64,000 nucleotides of DNA from Enoplosus armatus (Eukaryota > Chordata > Actinopteri > Centrarchiformes > Enoplosidae), in the NCBI RefSeq assembly GCF_043641665.1, contig NC_092187.1:1985560-2049559 (forward strand), read 5' to 3'. The position numbers were made by a program, and so were the translations under genes. Shown here in pieces: positions 11,740-39,320 of the stretch. Within the stretch, counting starts at the first letter, position 1. The number at the start of each line of letters is the position of its first letter. A model generated the notes under the pieces. It saw only the letters and a program-made list of their open reading frames with translations, made no database searches and was not told the DNA's origin.

Positions 11740-14284
11740 CTACTCGACCACTCTTCTTTGATAGCCGTTTCCTCTCGACCTGCCTCTGTCTCCTGTTTTT
11801 CTCTCCTACACTGTCGTCTGCCAACATTTATCTCAGCTAGTCACTCAGTCACCTCAGCTCTGCCCAGCCCCGCTGGCTTTCCTTTGAGCTCGCGTCCCGG
11901 TGGGTCGGCTCAGCCCTGGAAAAGTGATGAGGACGTAGACACACCGCAGTGACACACGTCGGTGACCTTTAAAGTGGAACTCCGCCGATGAGTTTACACA
12001 TTTAAAGTCTGTTTACAGGTCTTGGGGAGTACTATTGCACATGTGGGGAAAAAAAAAAAAAGTTGTATAAAGCCGTTTGTGGCTCCAGAGGCATCAGTTT
12101 CGATCAAACTGTCCTTTGTGAGTCCAACAATGTTACGAACGTTGCCTCTGTCGTTCTCCTGTGGCCTACAGACTACGCAATTTAAAAAGGCAAAATGTCG
12201 GCTGATGCAGTAAAGTATAAGTCCAGTATTTGTCTTACTATCGGCAAATTCCCACGAAAAGACGATTAAAAAAAAAAACAATGACTCGATCCTACTAACA
12301 AGCGCTGCTTGCGTATGCAAAGCCTGATTCCTCTGTGCCAGAGAAAGAAACGCATCAGTGAGCCACATGTTGCACTGGGTGACATGTTACGTCATTAAAA
12401 TGAACACGGGCGCCGTAGTTTATTTTGAGTCGACCCCGCGAACACCATCCCGCTGATGCATACGCTACTGCATCAAATCTGTGGCGGAATACAGTCCCCA
12501 ACAAATAGACTATTTACTCCTGTTTGACTGACGTTTGCTCGATGCTACAGTGCCCCACTGTTTTCGGGAAATTACTGAGCCTTTTTTAAAAAAAAATCGT
12601 TCAATTCTATATTCATGACTCATTTCAGTGGGAATGACTAGGCTTGGGGCCACAGACAGGGTGGGGGGAAAAAAACTAGTGCCTTGTGAGGTTTTGGTCT
12701 TTTCACAGGTTTTGTTGACAATATGAAAAATAGAGACTGCACTTTGCAAACATGTAAAGTAGGTTTTTGTATTTTTTTCAAACAGCCACTGATCTACAAG
12801 TAAAGCACGGCTAATTGTTGGTGTCAGTGTTTGTAGATAAATCTCCCGACAGTTCGGTGTATTCCTTTAAAGGAGTTGGACTTCTCTCTCCGGCGTGATG
12901 TTTAGATGATCTGAGAGCAGTCATTGTCAAACTGGAATGCGCGGCTTGCTTGTCTGGTAACAGCTGTAGAAACAACACTGAGCCGCGAGCACACCATGTG
13001 TAGGAGACACATGGGAACACAGAAGAAAGTCGTAAGCCAATTGGCACCTTTGATTATACAAATATGACCACGAGCGTCAGCCTTCAGAAAACCCACGCCC
13101 ATGTCAAAGCTACTGCCGGGTGCTGGAATCAACTGACAGAACTTTCAGTGGCAGCGTCTCTTGGCAACCAAAGCGCTCAAGGTGAGTGATGTTTCTAATG
13201 AATGTGTCTTTTTTTTTGTACGCAGGAAGCCCACACCTAGCAACAGGCAACACAATAATCACGGTGATGAAACAGTCCAATTGCTTCTGCAAGCATTCAC
13301 AAACGCGCTACAAATGCTTCCCATGTTTGGCCTAAATTGCTACTTCACAAGGGTTTAAGACGTGCACATGCTGACTAAATGAACAAAATCAGTCTATTGA
13401 GTGGAGAGAGAGGAGGAAGGCTTAATATTCTGTGCAGGAAACGAAGAATGAAGGCTTGTGTTTGAGCCTCGGGGGTCCAAAGGAGATGAAGCTCAACTGA
13501 GGAAATTAAACACACGTCTCCCGAGCCAAAAGTTCATATGATGCCTTATGATCATAAGGACAATAATCAGTGTCAGCTGTACTATGGCAGGGCTAGACCT
13601 TTTTTTTTTTTCTGCTAAAACAAATGGGATTTGTTAATAAGCCAGAGGTTCAAAGTAAAGATGACGTAATCTTTGAATCCTGGTCTTCTTGATTCTAAAA
13701 TTCTTTTTAGAGGCCAGCGGTTAGCACTCCACATCCTTAAAGCTCACTGTGAGAGAGTCATACTGCTCCCATGGGGCCGTGGGTCATCGGGGCGGGATGA
13801 TGGGAAATCCAAATATTGCTGTCTCGCTGCACCAGATTTAGGTTTATTGACCCATGCTCCCAGTGAAATGGACTGCAGATGCCGCTGTGACGTTAAAACA
13901 GGATTCTGTCCCGACCCTAGAGGTCACTGCTGCCTGAGGTGAAGTGTCAGCAGCGCTCATTTAACAGAAGGAAATGAATGTAGGGAAATGGAAATTTGCC
14001 TTAACAATTGCTGTAATGTTGATGTTTTTATGTCCTTTTTAAGATAACTAAAAAAAAAAAAGCACGAGTCAAAGGAACAATCACGGAGTGCTGTGCTGCA
14101 GATGGGAGTGTTTGACAGCGATAAGATAAAATACCAGACACACACCACCATACCGGAGGGAGCAGGGGGCAGTGGGCTTAAGCTTCATATACATGCTGTG
14201 CTCATGGTGATGCAGTGAAAAGACAGGTAACGGCGGTTATTATCATGTGGTAAACAGCTGTTGTGTGGACAAAGGAATTTTAGA

Positions 14285-14300
14285 CCCCCCCCCCCCCCCG
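14285..14300. repeat. Poly-C tract
   Basis: A run of about 16 C. It is one of an unusual number of long C/G homopolymers in this intergenic stretch (also near 16150-16174, 16662-16670, 16960-16971 and 18908-18928). Confidence 0.85.
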
Positions 14301-14679
14301 CAGAGCCAGTACCACAAACTAGGGCTTATTTTCATTACCAATTAATCTTCTGATGTTAATTCCAAGGGGGGGATATCTTCAAATTGCCTGTTTGGTCCCA
14401 GTAACAGTTCGAAACCCAAAGATGTTCACTCGACTATGACAGAAGACTTCAAATATTCACATTTGGGAGCTGGAAGCAAAATCGTTCAGTATTTCTGCTT
14501 GAAAAATGTTTCTCATCTGCTCGGCGACATTTAGTTCAGTCAGAGTTACTTTAAGACCCAGCACTGACTGACACTGAATTCATCACACGTACGTTTTCTC
14601 AAGTTCCCTCCAATAAGCTGCTCTACTTCACTGTCTTATAGATCAGACTGCCACAGCTCCCTCTCCAGGGACCAGGGAA

Positions 14680-14700
14680 GTGTGTGTGTGTGTGTGTGTG
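14680..14700. repeat. (TG)n microsatellite
   Basis: About ten TG units in intergenic DNA. Confidence 0.85.
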
Positions 14701-15002
14701 CATCTGCTCACACATTATTCCTACTTCTGTGTATTCCAGCGGGGGTATCTGTATGTGTGAGGGAAGGCGGAGGAAGGATGAAGGTTGAGGAGGATGCCAT
14801 TATCTTCCTCTGTCGTCCTGCAACCACATCCTCCCTTCTCTCCCCTCGCCACTTCTAAAAAGCCCAACAGGTTATAAATAAGCCATTGTTGCACATACAC
14901 AAAGGGACGTGGAAGGGACTTTCATATTGACGGGACATAGCTGACGTCCGTATAGCCTTTTAATATGAAAGCACAGAGTTAGACATTGAAAGGTGAGTCA
15001 CA

Positions 15003-15110
15003 AATCTTAAGCAGGGCTGCAACAAATGACTGTCTTCATTATCAATTATTTTCTCAATGAACTCATTAAGCATTTTGTCCGTAAAATGTCAAACAAATTG
15101 AGAAAAACCT
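15003..15110 (+). mobile_element. Degenerate fish non-autonomous element of the GGGCTGCAAC type
   Basis: The segment begins GCAGGGCTGCAACAAATGA and continues with TTCATTATCAATTATTTTCT and GTAAAATGTCA. These are diverged forms of the start of a very common teleost element whose consensus has repeated ATCGATTA blocks followed by TATAAAATGTCA. No ORF or clean terminal inverted repeat is visible. The assignment is from memory of the consensus. Confidence 0.5.
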
Positions 15111-15117
15111 CCGTCAC

Positions 15118-15230
15118 AAATTCTCACGGGGACCAGTTCATCCTTGTGTCCAAGTGGACGTTTGCGCCAAATTTGAAGACAGATAGAAACGGACGACCCG
15201 AAAAAATATAATGCCTCTGGCCACAGTTTT
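15118..15230 (+). repeat. Fragment of a second common fish interspersed repeat
   Basis: Contains CCAAATTTGAAGACAGATAG, then ACGGACGACCCGAAAA and ATAATGCCTCTGGCC, which resemble a frequent teleost repeat ending in the 'cataatgcctccggcc' motif. It abuts the GGGCTGCAAC-type fragment, so one element may have landed beside or in the other. Confidence 0.5.
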
Positions 15231-16223
15231 GACCCTGGCTCTAGATTTCACTCATTTTGTTAACGTCTTTATCTTGTTAAGTTGCATTAACTGGACCACT
15301 AGGGGGCAGACAAACAGGCTAACGTGTTGTGGTTTCAGGATGCTTGAAATGAACTAGGTTGTACGACATATATCGTCTAAGGGCTAAATTGTTACTATAC
15401 TTGTTGTTCCGAATGGCCACGCACGAAAGGGGGGGCATTGCCTTCGTTGTCTCGACGCAATGAATCGCACAAATCAGGATAACGGTGCGCACTTCCTTGA
15501 AGGCGCTCCCAGTTGTACACTGAAGCAGTTATGTGACGAATTTTTAAAAAAACGAGCTCCGTAACACCTGGCCAACTGGGTAATAATGAAAGTATGGAAT
15601 AAGTGCATCTTTAAGTGCAGCCACTTTGAAATGCAACACACGTGAAAAAAAAAAGTATTGTAGCACAGTGAGAGCCAAAAGCCAGTCAACACACAAGATC
15701 CTGTTATGCAATGACCACAAGGAGGTTCAGCAACAGGTCAAACAGGGTACTCGAGCCGGCAGGCAGGGGGGGGTGACCGAATGAGACGGGATGCACTGCG
15801 CCTTCAAAGAACAAATGTTTTTTGGACGCACTTTCCCAGTTAAACATTAAAGAGACGTACGTGTCTGGAACATGAGTTGATCTGCGCATAGCGTCACATT
15901 GTTTTGCACATCCCTCATTTGGTTCTCGGGCTCTGCAACCGTTTTCCATTATGGCTGAGTGCCCCCCCCCCCACCCCAGTGTTAAAGTCCAGCATTTCTG
16001 GCCTTGAGTTCTTTGGAAAGTGGGTTCTTAACACTGTCTGATCCTGCGATTCACTTACAAGAGCCAGCACCAGGCTTTGCAGCAACCAAGCTGTCCGTGT
16101 ATGAGTGATTACGGACTTGGTTATTTTCCCATAGCTGGACCCAAAAATAGCACCCCCCCCCACCCCCCCCCCCCGGTTGGAGCAATGCCACGCGGTGTCT
16201 TTTTGTATTTTTTTTTTGTCCCT

Positions 16224-16234
16224 GGGGCTATAAA
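16224..16234 (+). promoter_or_regulatory. TATA-box-like site
   Basis: GGGGCTATAAAAGCAGC is a near-consensus TATA box on the plus strand, with G/C-rich flanks. A weak 80-codon ORF starts about 40 bases downstream (16271-16513) but resembles no protein I know, so a real promoter is not established. Confidence 0.2.
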
Positions 16235-18899
16235 AGCAGCAGAGGCAGTGCAGAGCAGAGAATAGGGGCATTGCTCCCTGGACACGATGATATGATCAAG
16301 CCAACATCTGCTGAACTCCTCTGTCCAACCAAACGCGAGCTGGCTGCTGATTGCGCGTGGGCTACGGTGATCAGCACCAATACAACAGTAACCACTGCCA
16401 GCCTTAGCAGGCCCCCCCACCTATCAATCAGTGTGGGGGGCCAGCACACCCTGACACAGTTTTCAGATATGGTCAGCCCGACACCACGCTCACCACCAAA
16501 GCATCCACTCTGATTCTTTTTTTCCATCCCATTTCTCATCTCACCCCCGCCGTCTTTCCTCAGTTTCCCCTGACAATAAGAAAAAAAACCTTGTCTTGCT
16601 CCGTCTTTATCTCGCTTTCTCCACTCACACGTTTCCTCAGCGTTAAAAAACAAAAAAAAAGGGGGGGGGGATGCAATTCAAAATCAACAAGTTGGTTCCC
16701 ATTGCTAAAGCAGTCTTTTAGCAGTTTTTTTATATATAGCTTAAAATAAACTTAATAGAGGGAGTTGCAAGCATGTGATGAGAGTTCTGGCTTTTCAACA
16801 ATCGGAGTCCTATCATCTCCTAACATGCAAAGTGATAGGAAATCTTTGCCACTCTAACTACAACCCCTGCTATTAGTATGTAACCCTGACGTATCAGATG
16901 TCTCCCACTGAGCCTAAAATAAGCACGTGTTTGTTGTGTGTTATGAAAGGTGGAGGGGAGGGGGGGGGGGGTGACTGGAGAACGAGGTAGGGGTTGGGAC
17001 CAAAGTAGCAGCCAAAACACCTATTAATACGCTGACAGCTAGCAAGAGCAGGCTGTTCCAGTCCATGACACGCTGGGACGGCGGCGTGGGTGAGGGGGTG
17101 AAAGTTTCCCACGGGCGGATGCGCGGTCAGACCGTGGAGTCCGGGAATCTTCCTGAAGTATCCAGAAGTTAAGTAAGGAGCTGGTCTGAGATCGATGTCT
17201 TGGGGGGCGTGAGGGTTACAACTTGGCAACACTAGGTGGAGGGGGGGTACAGGGTATTCCTGAAGACACTCACTCACTGAAATCAAGCCAATAGCCTCTG
17301 CTGGTAGAATACAAGCTGCCGGGCAAATTCTGCAGAGGCTAGTGCGAGGCTGAGGGTGGTATTAGAACACTCTGTTAAGGAGGAGTGACACCTACGGAAT
17401 AGGAAGTATACATATAAACAATATGTAGGTGTATGGATCAGACACAGCAAGTGACCTGAAATTACTTTTGCGAAGGGAGCAACAAGCGACATGTCTGTAG
17501 GGTTCACAAGGTGATCGCTGATGTGCATGTGAAAGTGAATGAGACATGCAAATCCATAGGGAAAACAGCAAAGCACCTGTCCAGGTATCTCTGCCTCCAG
17601 GGTACCCTGCATTGTTTTACTCTGTGTCGGGGCGTGGACTGAATGTCAAAATGGAAGAGACACTGGAAAGTCACAGGAATCCAGCTCCTGCTTTGTTAGT
17701 TTATCAGAGAAGGACACGTTTGAGCTTCTTTTCCGATTGGTCATCATTCGGCGTGGCTTCAATGACAGCAGAAACCCTCAGTCCCAGTAAATATTTAGGT
17801 TTCATCAGCACTGCTGCACCTCAGCTCGAAGACTCCAACATGACTGTGAAGCTGCTGCGTTGAGACGCTTTGATTGAGTCTCAACACAGTTCCAGCTTCC
17901 AGTGAACGATGAGCCATCTGCTGCGCTTCAACAGTGGTGGAGATAATGACGGCAGACGCTCTATTCAACTCTATTTCTATTTCTATTCAGACGGTACTCA
18001 GAATTGCAACTGTAGAAGCAGGCGACCAGCCAGCTCAGGGTGTGACCTTCCCTCAACCGGCACTCATCCTCAGTGATATGCTTTACAACCCCCAAGAAAA
18101 ACAACACACTTGTATTCCTTTAACATCGCTATCAGAGCTTTTAGTGTGGAAGTCAATGGTTCCTGTACTTGTGATAATAAAACACAGTCCTGTAACACTG
18201 CTACAGTCTTCTTATGGGAACTTGCATCCTGTCTGTAGATATATATGATGCTCGATTGGGAGTTCATCTCCATCTTAAAGTACTTCATGTTGTTTTTGCG
18301 CTTTAAAATCTCCACAATCTTCCTCAAAGTCAGTATCAGTGTCGTTATTATACTGCTGTAGACTGTTGCACTGCAGTAGTTCTTCTTCATGAGGGTAAAA
18401 CTGCATTACATCCTGAGTTGTACGGACACATTTCAACCGCGTTCAAGTGAAGCTTCATTAAAGGAAAAAAACACCGCAATATGTGACAGTTCCAGGAATC
18501 TGACTGTTGAGTGAGAAGCAGAGACTTGTTGCCTACCTTTTCTTTGAGCGAGCTGTCAAGCTGTGCTTTCCTCCAAAAATCCCCATGCTTGCATGATCCG
18601 GGCAGGGACGGGTCTCACGCCGCCCCTCTGTCAATAGTGACCAACCCACCCCGCCCACCCCCCCCACCCGACCACTCGGCTCCAGCAGTCAAGCTGAGCA
18701 CAGCAGCAAATACAACGTTTCCTGTTGTCACTTTCAAAATAAAACGCTAAACGAGGGGACATTGACGTTTTTGTTTTGGAATAAGAAAGAACCAAAGCGA
18801 TGATGTTTAGGCACTATTTTAATCCAACAAATTCAATAAGAATTTTTTTTTGGCAATGCATCATAAAATATGTATACTCTCTATTGAGCACACAAATTC

Positions 18900-18966
18900 A
18901 GCTTTTTGTATAATTCCCCCCCCCCCCCGGGAATCAATAAAATATTTCTGATTCTGATTCTGATTT
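18900..18966 (+). mobile_element. 3' tail of a fish non-LTR retrotransposon
   Basis: A C run is followed by GGGAATCAATAAAATATTTC and (TGATTC)n. This is the 3' terminus typical of fish LINEs (and SINEs mobilised by them) that end in a GGGATCAATAAAGTATTTCTG-like motif plus a hexamer repeat. No coding part is recognisable upstream, so this is a severely 5'-truncated insertion. Confidence 0.65.
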
Positions 18967-20129
18967 CGGAGCACAGTTACAGTGACCAATAGAAAACTTA
19001 TTTCTACCTTAGTCACGTAATACCTGTCACACTGCAGATGCATTTTCCACACCAAATGTCCAATTTCTTTACAATTAGCCAGAAGCATCTTCAGACACCA
19101 AGGAAGCCAAAAAAAAACAAACAAACAAAAAAAAAAACCCACAGAGATTGTACTAAATTTGATGCTTGATGCCTAGCAATGTTTTTCACACCTTTCTGAT
19201 TTACAGTAAATGACACGGACACTAGACATCAGCATGGATTGGATTCAAGAACATATGCTGGTGGCAAGAGACAATATGATTGGTGACGTATTAAAAATAT
19301 GATATGACTTGAAATAAATCCAAGTAATGAAAAATTGCTTAGTGACTAATTTAAGCCTTTATTTTGGCGGTAAAGGTTGCTTTCCGGTATCATCCTACGC
19401 TTCTCTGGTGGTCTGACCTCGCACATAATTAAAATAATAATAAAGTATCCTAGTCAATGTATTTTTGAAAGATCTCAGCAGAGTCACACAATATCCGTAA
19501 AAAGGATGCCACAACATTAAAGGGTGAAAAAAAAAGCAGCCACCATGTAGCTTACAACAAAAAAGCAAAACAAACCCAAATGATATCCCTTCCTGAGTTT
19601 CATTTCTGGACATTGTAATGTAATGTAATATACTATCAGTTATAAAACACCTAGGAAAATATATTCGTATCACGTTATTTAGCTGTCAATGTCTTGATTG
19701 AAAAGAAAATAATGATTGGTTTACATCATGATCTGCAGCAGCACCCTATAGTATTTCACTGTGAAGTACAACAATGCCATCTGCTGTTTGTAGTTGGTGG
19801 CAGTTGGACCGCAATACATAACAATAGGCCGCACAGTAAATAGCAAAATCTTAAAAAGGAGAAAATAACAGGAATGCATAATGCCATAAAGAGTCTGATA
19901 TTCCTAAATTACACTACACCTGCGACAGGTTTATCTTAGCTAATCATGCTCTACAATAAACAGAGTACATCACAGCAGTGCACATACAAACATGTTGCTG
20001 CAGTGACATGAGGTACATTTCTGTAACCTTAACAGGTTTTGCAGCAAGGTCCATTCTGTTTTTATATCCGGACCCTAAATGCATCAGCATGTTTACTGCC
20101 CGTCCATTGGTCCGCCCTGCTCCAACTCT

Positions 20130-20327
20130 GGTCCAATCACAGCGCAAAGAGGGAGACGTATGCGCCCCACCTTGTTTCGGTCACGTGACGTGAGCTCACG
20201 AAGATGGTGGAAGTTTCTCTTTCCTTGAAGTGAAGCCCCGACTGAAACCCAAATATCCCGCAGACCGAGGGCTGGGAGTTCACTGCGGTGCCCCCTGTTT
20301 GGTTTTACAGCCTCCCTTCGGATCCGG
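20130..20327 (+). promoter_or_regulatory. itch: Probable itch promoter and non-coding first exon
   Basis: A locally GC-rich block lies 2.6 kb upstream of the itch start codon. It contains a perfect E-box CACGTG at 20182-20187 overlapping a CRE-like TGACGTGA, then AAGATGGTGG at 20201-20210, which resembles the YY1 initiator-type element common at TATA-less vertebrate promoters. A strong donor CCGG|GTAAGTC follows at 20327/20328. The transcript start probably lies near 20195-20210. The ATG inside the YY1-like site would open a nine-codon upstream ORF if transcription starts before it. This is inferred; no TSS data are available. Confidence 0.5.
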
Positions 20328-21188
20328 GTAAGTCACAGAAGCCGGTTCCTAGATCTCTCACCGGTGGTATTTGTGTTTTTCATAGCCGTTGGACTTTGGG
20401 ATTTCCAGCCAGCCATGATGATGACACGAGCTAGCTAGTGGGCTAGCCAGTTAGCCAGGCTGGGATGGCAAGCAGGCTGTCATAGCTGGTGGCCAGCTGA
20501 CATTCAACACGTACTCAGCAACTCCTGCGACTACGCCGCCGCTATAAACACACATACTGTTTTAGCGTCAGCGCAGTTTATTAGCTAACCACGACATTAT
20601 TGTTCCCCGCTGTACGGCTAACTGCTTTAGCGTTAGCTCGGTATCCATTCCTAGTTGGATTAAATTATGTAATCTTTACCGACAGTTAAACGCCGCCAAT
20701 AGTTAATGCACACGCTGACTATCACCGTGGGAGTTTAATCGATTCAAGTAGTTTCCCCTCAGCTACGTGTTATCGTACGGAGAGAACAGTGCGCACCGAA
20801 CTCAATTTAAAATGTGGCAGTTTGGTGTTGAAGCGCTCTTCGGTAAAATGACATGTATTTGTAGAATACGTACTACGAGACTTTTTAGAAAACATTACGA
20901 GCCACTCCTCAGTGCGACATACACTGCAGTCTATAACATCACGCCGTTAAGCTGTAATAAGTACCGAGTGAACCAGTTTTAAGAGATATTTCGCTGACAT
21001 AAGCACAATGGCAGCAAACGGCTGTTAAACTTCATTATTATGAGGTTATGTAAGACTTTTTTTTTTTTTTTTCTGCTTTACAGTATCCCTTCCTGCGCCA
21101 GCAGCTTGTTGTCAGTGCAAAATGCTGGATAATAGTAGTTATGTCGTAGAAATAGATAAGCAAAGCGGGAAAGAGACAATGATTTTTT

Positions 21189-21218
21189 TGTTGTTGTTGT
21201 TGTTGTTGTTGTTGTTGC
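21189..21218. repeat. (GTT)n trinucleotide microsatellite
   Basis: About ten GTT/TTG units in the first itch intron. Confidence 0.9.
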
Positions 21219-21504
21219 AGTCGTTAGTCATCTGCTGTTTGGCCAGGTTGGTCGTGGTTGGTTTGTGTCCTCGGCTGCAGGCAGTATCAAATGTTTAGTA
21301 ATCTGGTTACTGAACAGAGAGGCTGGCTGCTGACTTCCCTGTCTGTTGTCTTGGGTAGCAGTGCTCCTGTTAGGGGAACTGTTTTGACTATCAACACCCA
21401 CATCACACATATACCTTCAACATGATCTCCTGACCCGAATGACACAAGTCACGTAGTGGAGATGTAATTTGAGATCACATCGACTTCATGACATATATGC
21501 TATA

Positions 21505-21528
21505 GTGTGTGTGTGTGTGTGTGTGTGT
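21505..21528. repeat. (GT)n microsatellite
   Basis: About 12 GT units in the first itch intron. Confidence 0.9.
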
Positions 21529-22979
21529 CAAAACAAAAATGGAATGATTTTCCGTTTTGGATATTAGAGAAGGAACAGATTTTTTTTTTTTTTACGTGCG
21601 GACAGTGTTTGACATCAAATTGAACACGGGGCTCCTGAGTGTTGTTTCCTTGAAGCATCATCATAGAAGAACCTGTTTGTCCCTTTTATCTTATAATCAT
21701 TTTAAGCTGGTCATCATGATGGTATGTTTTGACGATATGAACCATTGTTTTGTACGCTTGGTCACGGTGTAAACAGGTTAACTCCATGACTTAACTGTCT
21801 ACTAGAGACTTCAAGGTAAGCCTATAGCTGATGAGGCTTAGACAGGCTGTAGAGATTTTTGCTTTAGAGCGCTAAGAGGTATAACAGAACAAACTCGGAG
21901 CTCTGTAGCCAAGGAAATGGTGCAATTTGAGCTCAAATTCAATTTAAAATGCCTCACAGAATCATCAAACACAATTTACTGGCCTGTGGATGATGTTATT
22001 TAGCTGGTTAAAAAAAAAATCAGAGTCAAGGCGGGTCATTGTCGAGTTTAATATTCAGCGAATACCTCATCTACAAAACGCAGTTGGCCTGCTGGCAAGG
22101 CTGCAAAGTCAGCAGTTGCACTGAATTATTGACAGAGACTAAAGCAGTAGCCAAAAGGAAAGTTTACCCAAGAGCTCTTCACTTTCTCCTGCCCTGCCAT
22201 GTGCATACTAGACGAGATAGACTGAGGACCATGCATTATTCAGTGACGCATCAAGGTAGCGCCCCAGATTCTAGGAAAGATCACAGGACCCGATTCCTGC
22301 GCCAGTGTTTCCCTTTTCTTTCTCTTTGATTGACACATTCGTCAGCTTGTGCAGCTTAAGAGGCATTGAATTTTCAGAGTTCGTATCTGGTGACATGCCT
22401 GAAGTAGAAGTGGATGACATGGCTTTGAGGGAACGTGGTATAGGCTCCAGCCCCCTGTGATAAGCAGGCGTACCTAGACAATGATGGAAATCCAAGTTAA
22501 AATACAAAGTAAATATTTGTTCAGAACAGCACCTGGGTACAACCTTTATGCATTCTGTCGTTGGCAGCTGTGTAGATACTTTTGTGGCTCTGTTTGCAGT
22601 GCATTTGGCCTTCTGACACAGAGCAGGAACATAGGCGCAGGATGTGTTTTAGAGTCGATTTGAAGTTGAAGATGCCAGACTGACAGCGCAGACTGGTTTA
22701 CATAAGCGGCAATTCACACGCTGTAAGCCTGACCTTTGCCTTCTTTTCATCTCCTTTTATTACTTTCCACGATGGTGCAACCTCGTGTGTGTTTCACATG
22801 ACGACCTGACAGGTAACAGAGTGGCAAGCTTGTTTGACTTGTTAGTCTGTTCTCCTGTTGCTAGTTTGAATGAAAAATATACCATTTTTCTTTACTATGT
22901 ACTAGCAGTGGGAAATCGATTCGTCTTCACCCTAATGTTGTGTTGTCTGCGCTGCAGGCCTTCATCCCAGCCCTATGTC

Positions 22980-38749
<15,770 letters not shown>

Positions 38750-39139
38750 GAGAAACCCGGAGGAGTTTAAAGAGTGGGTGCAGGAATCTGAAGGAATGAA
38801 GACCACCAGTGTTCAAATCAGGGAGCCTCTTTAGAAGGGACAGGTGTTTCGTGTTCATACGCACACACCTTTGCGGTACTTCTAAGGGTGCATGTGTGAG
38901 ACTGTTGCCTGCATGTTGTGGCTGAGAAGCTGGGGTTTGTGTCTGCCGCGTACGCCATGCTCGCAGCAGGCCTCCGAATGCTCGATTGGTACGTGAACAT
39001 TTTGTATTCTTTTAAACCAAAACACAGAAGCTGCTCCTGTCTCTGAGAATGTGCAGCAAATTATGCATGGGATCCCGAAAACTCGCTCTCTATGACATCT
39101 GTTTACTGGGACTGCAGTGTTTTGTTTTGTTTTTCCCTT

Positions 39140-39320
39140 CCCACACGTGATCTAACCCTAACCCAACTTGGGTTGGCCTTGGGGTTACAGTCAAAATCTC
39201 ACAACCAGAAGGGGTCACGGGTTCTTAACAGTAATGTCTTGTCAAGGTGTCTTTGACTACCTGATTTCTTCTTAATTAAGTTGCTCTGCATTAAAGCGTC
39301 TGGTAAATGTCAGTGTTCAA
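39140..39320 (+). mobile_element. Possible tRNA-derived SINE fragment in the itch 3' UTR
   Basis: The end reads AGTTGCTCTGCATTAAAGCG followed by TCTGGTAAATG. This resembles the widespread fish SINE/LINE tail 'ttgctctggataaaagcgtctgctaaatg'. An upstream GGGGTCACGGGTTC could be a decayed RNA polymerase III B box. The copy is degenerate and the left end uncertain. Confidence 0.4.

Larger units (their letters stand above)
8168..20195. other. Intergenic / 5' flanking region between calcrl and itch
   Basis: About 12 kb separating two divergently transcribed genes. I found no exon set matching a known protein on either strand. Contents: repeat fragments (8490-8600, 15003-15230, 18900-18966), CA/TG microsatellites at 11155-11183, 11707-11738 and 14680-14700, and long C/G tracts at about 14285-14300, 16150-16174, 16960-16971 and 18908-18928. 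A TATA-like site lies at 16226. The 5' non-coding exon or exons of calcrl must lie somewhere in this interval but cannot be placed from sequence alone. Confidence 0.6.
20328..22957 (+). other. First intron of itch
   Basis: Bounded by the donor at 20328 and the acceptor ctgcag ending at 22957. It holds a T run (about 21058-21072), a (GTT)n run at 21189-21218, a (GT)n run at 21505-21528 and no recognisable exon. The stretch is otherwise featureless to my reading. Confidence 0.55.

Noticed and set aside
13673..13942. Cys-rich plus-strand ORF considered as an agouti (asip) exon, since ASIP lies near ITCH in mammals
   Set aside because: The cysteine spacing and flanking residues do not match the agouti C-terminal knot, and no companion exons are seen.
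16228..16653. Minus-strand ORF with a hydrophobic segment as a novel single-pass membrane protein
   Set aside because: It overlaps G/C homopolymers, shows no recognisable family or exon borders, and no codon-use signal stands out.
16894..17286. Minus-strand ORF, and an overlapping frame reading MDWNSLLLLAVSVLIG, as a small membrane protein
   Set aside because: The frame is short, runs into homopolymer G/C, and lacks neighbouring exons or homology I can recall.
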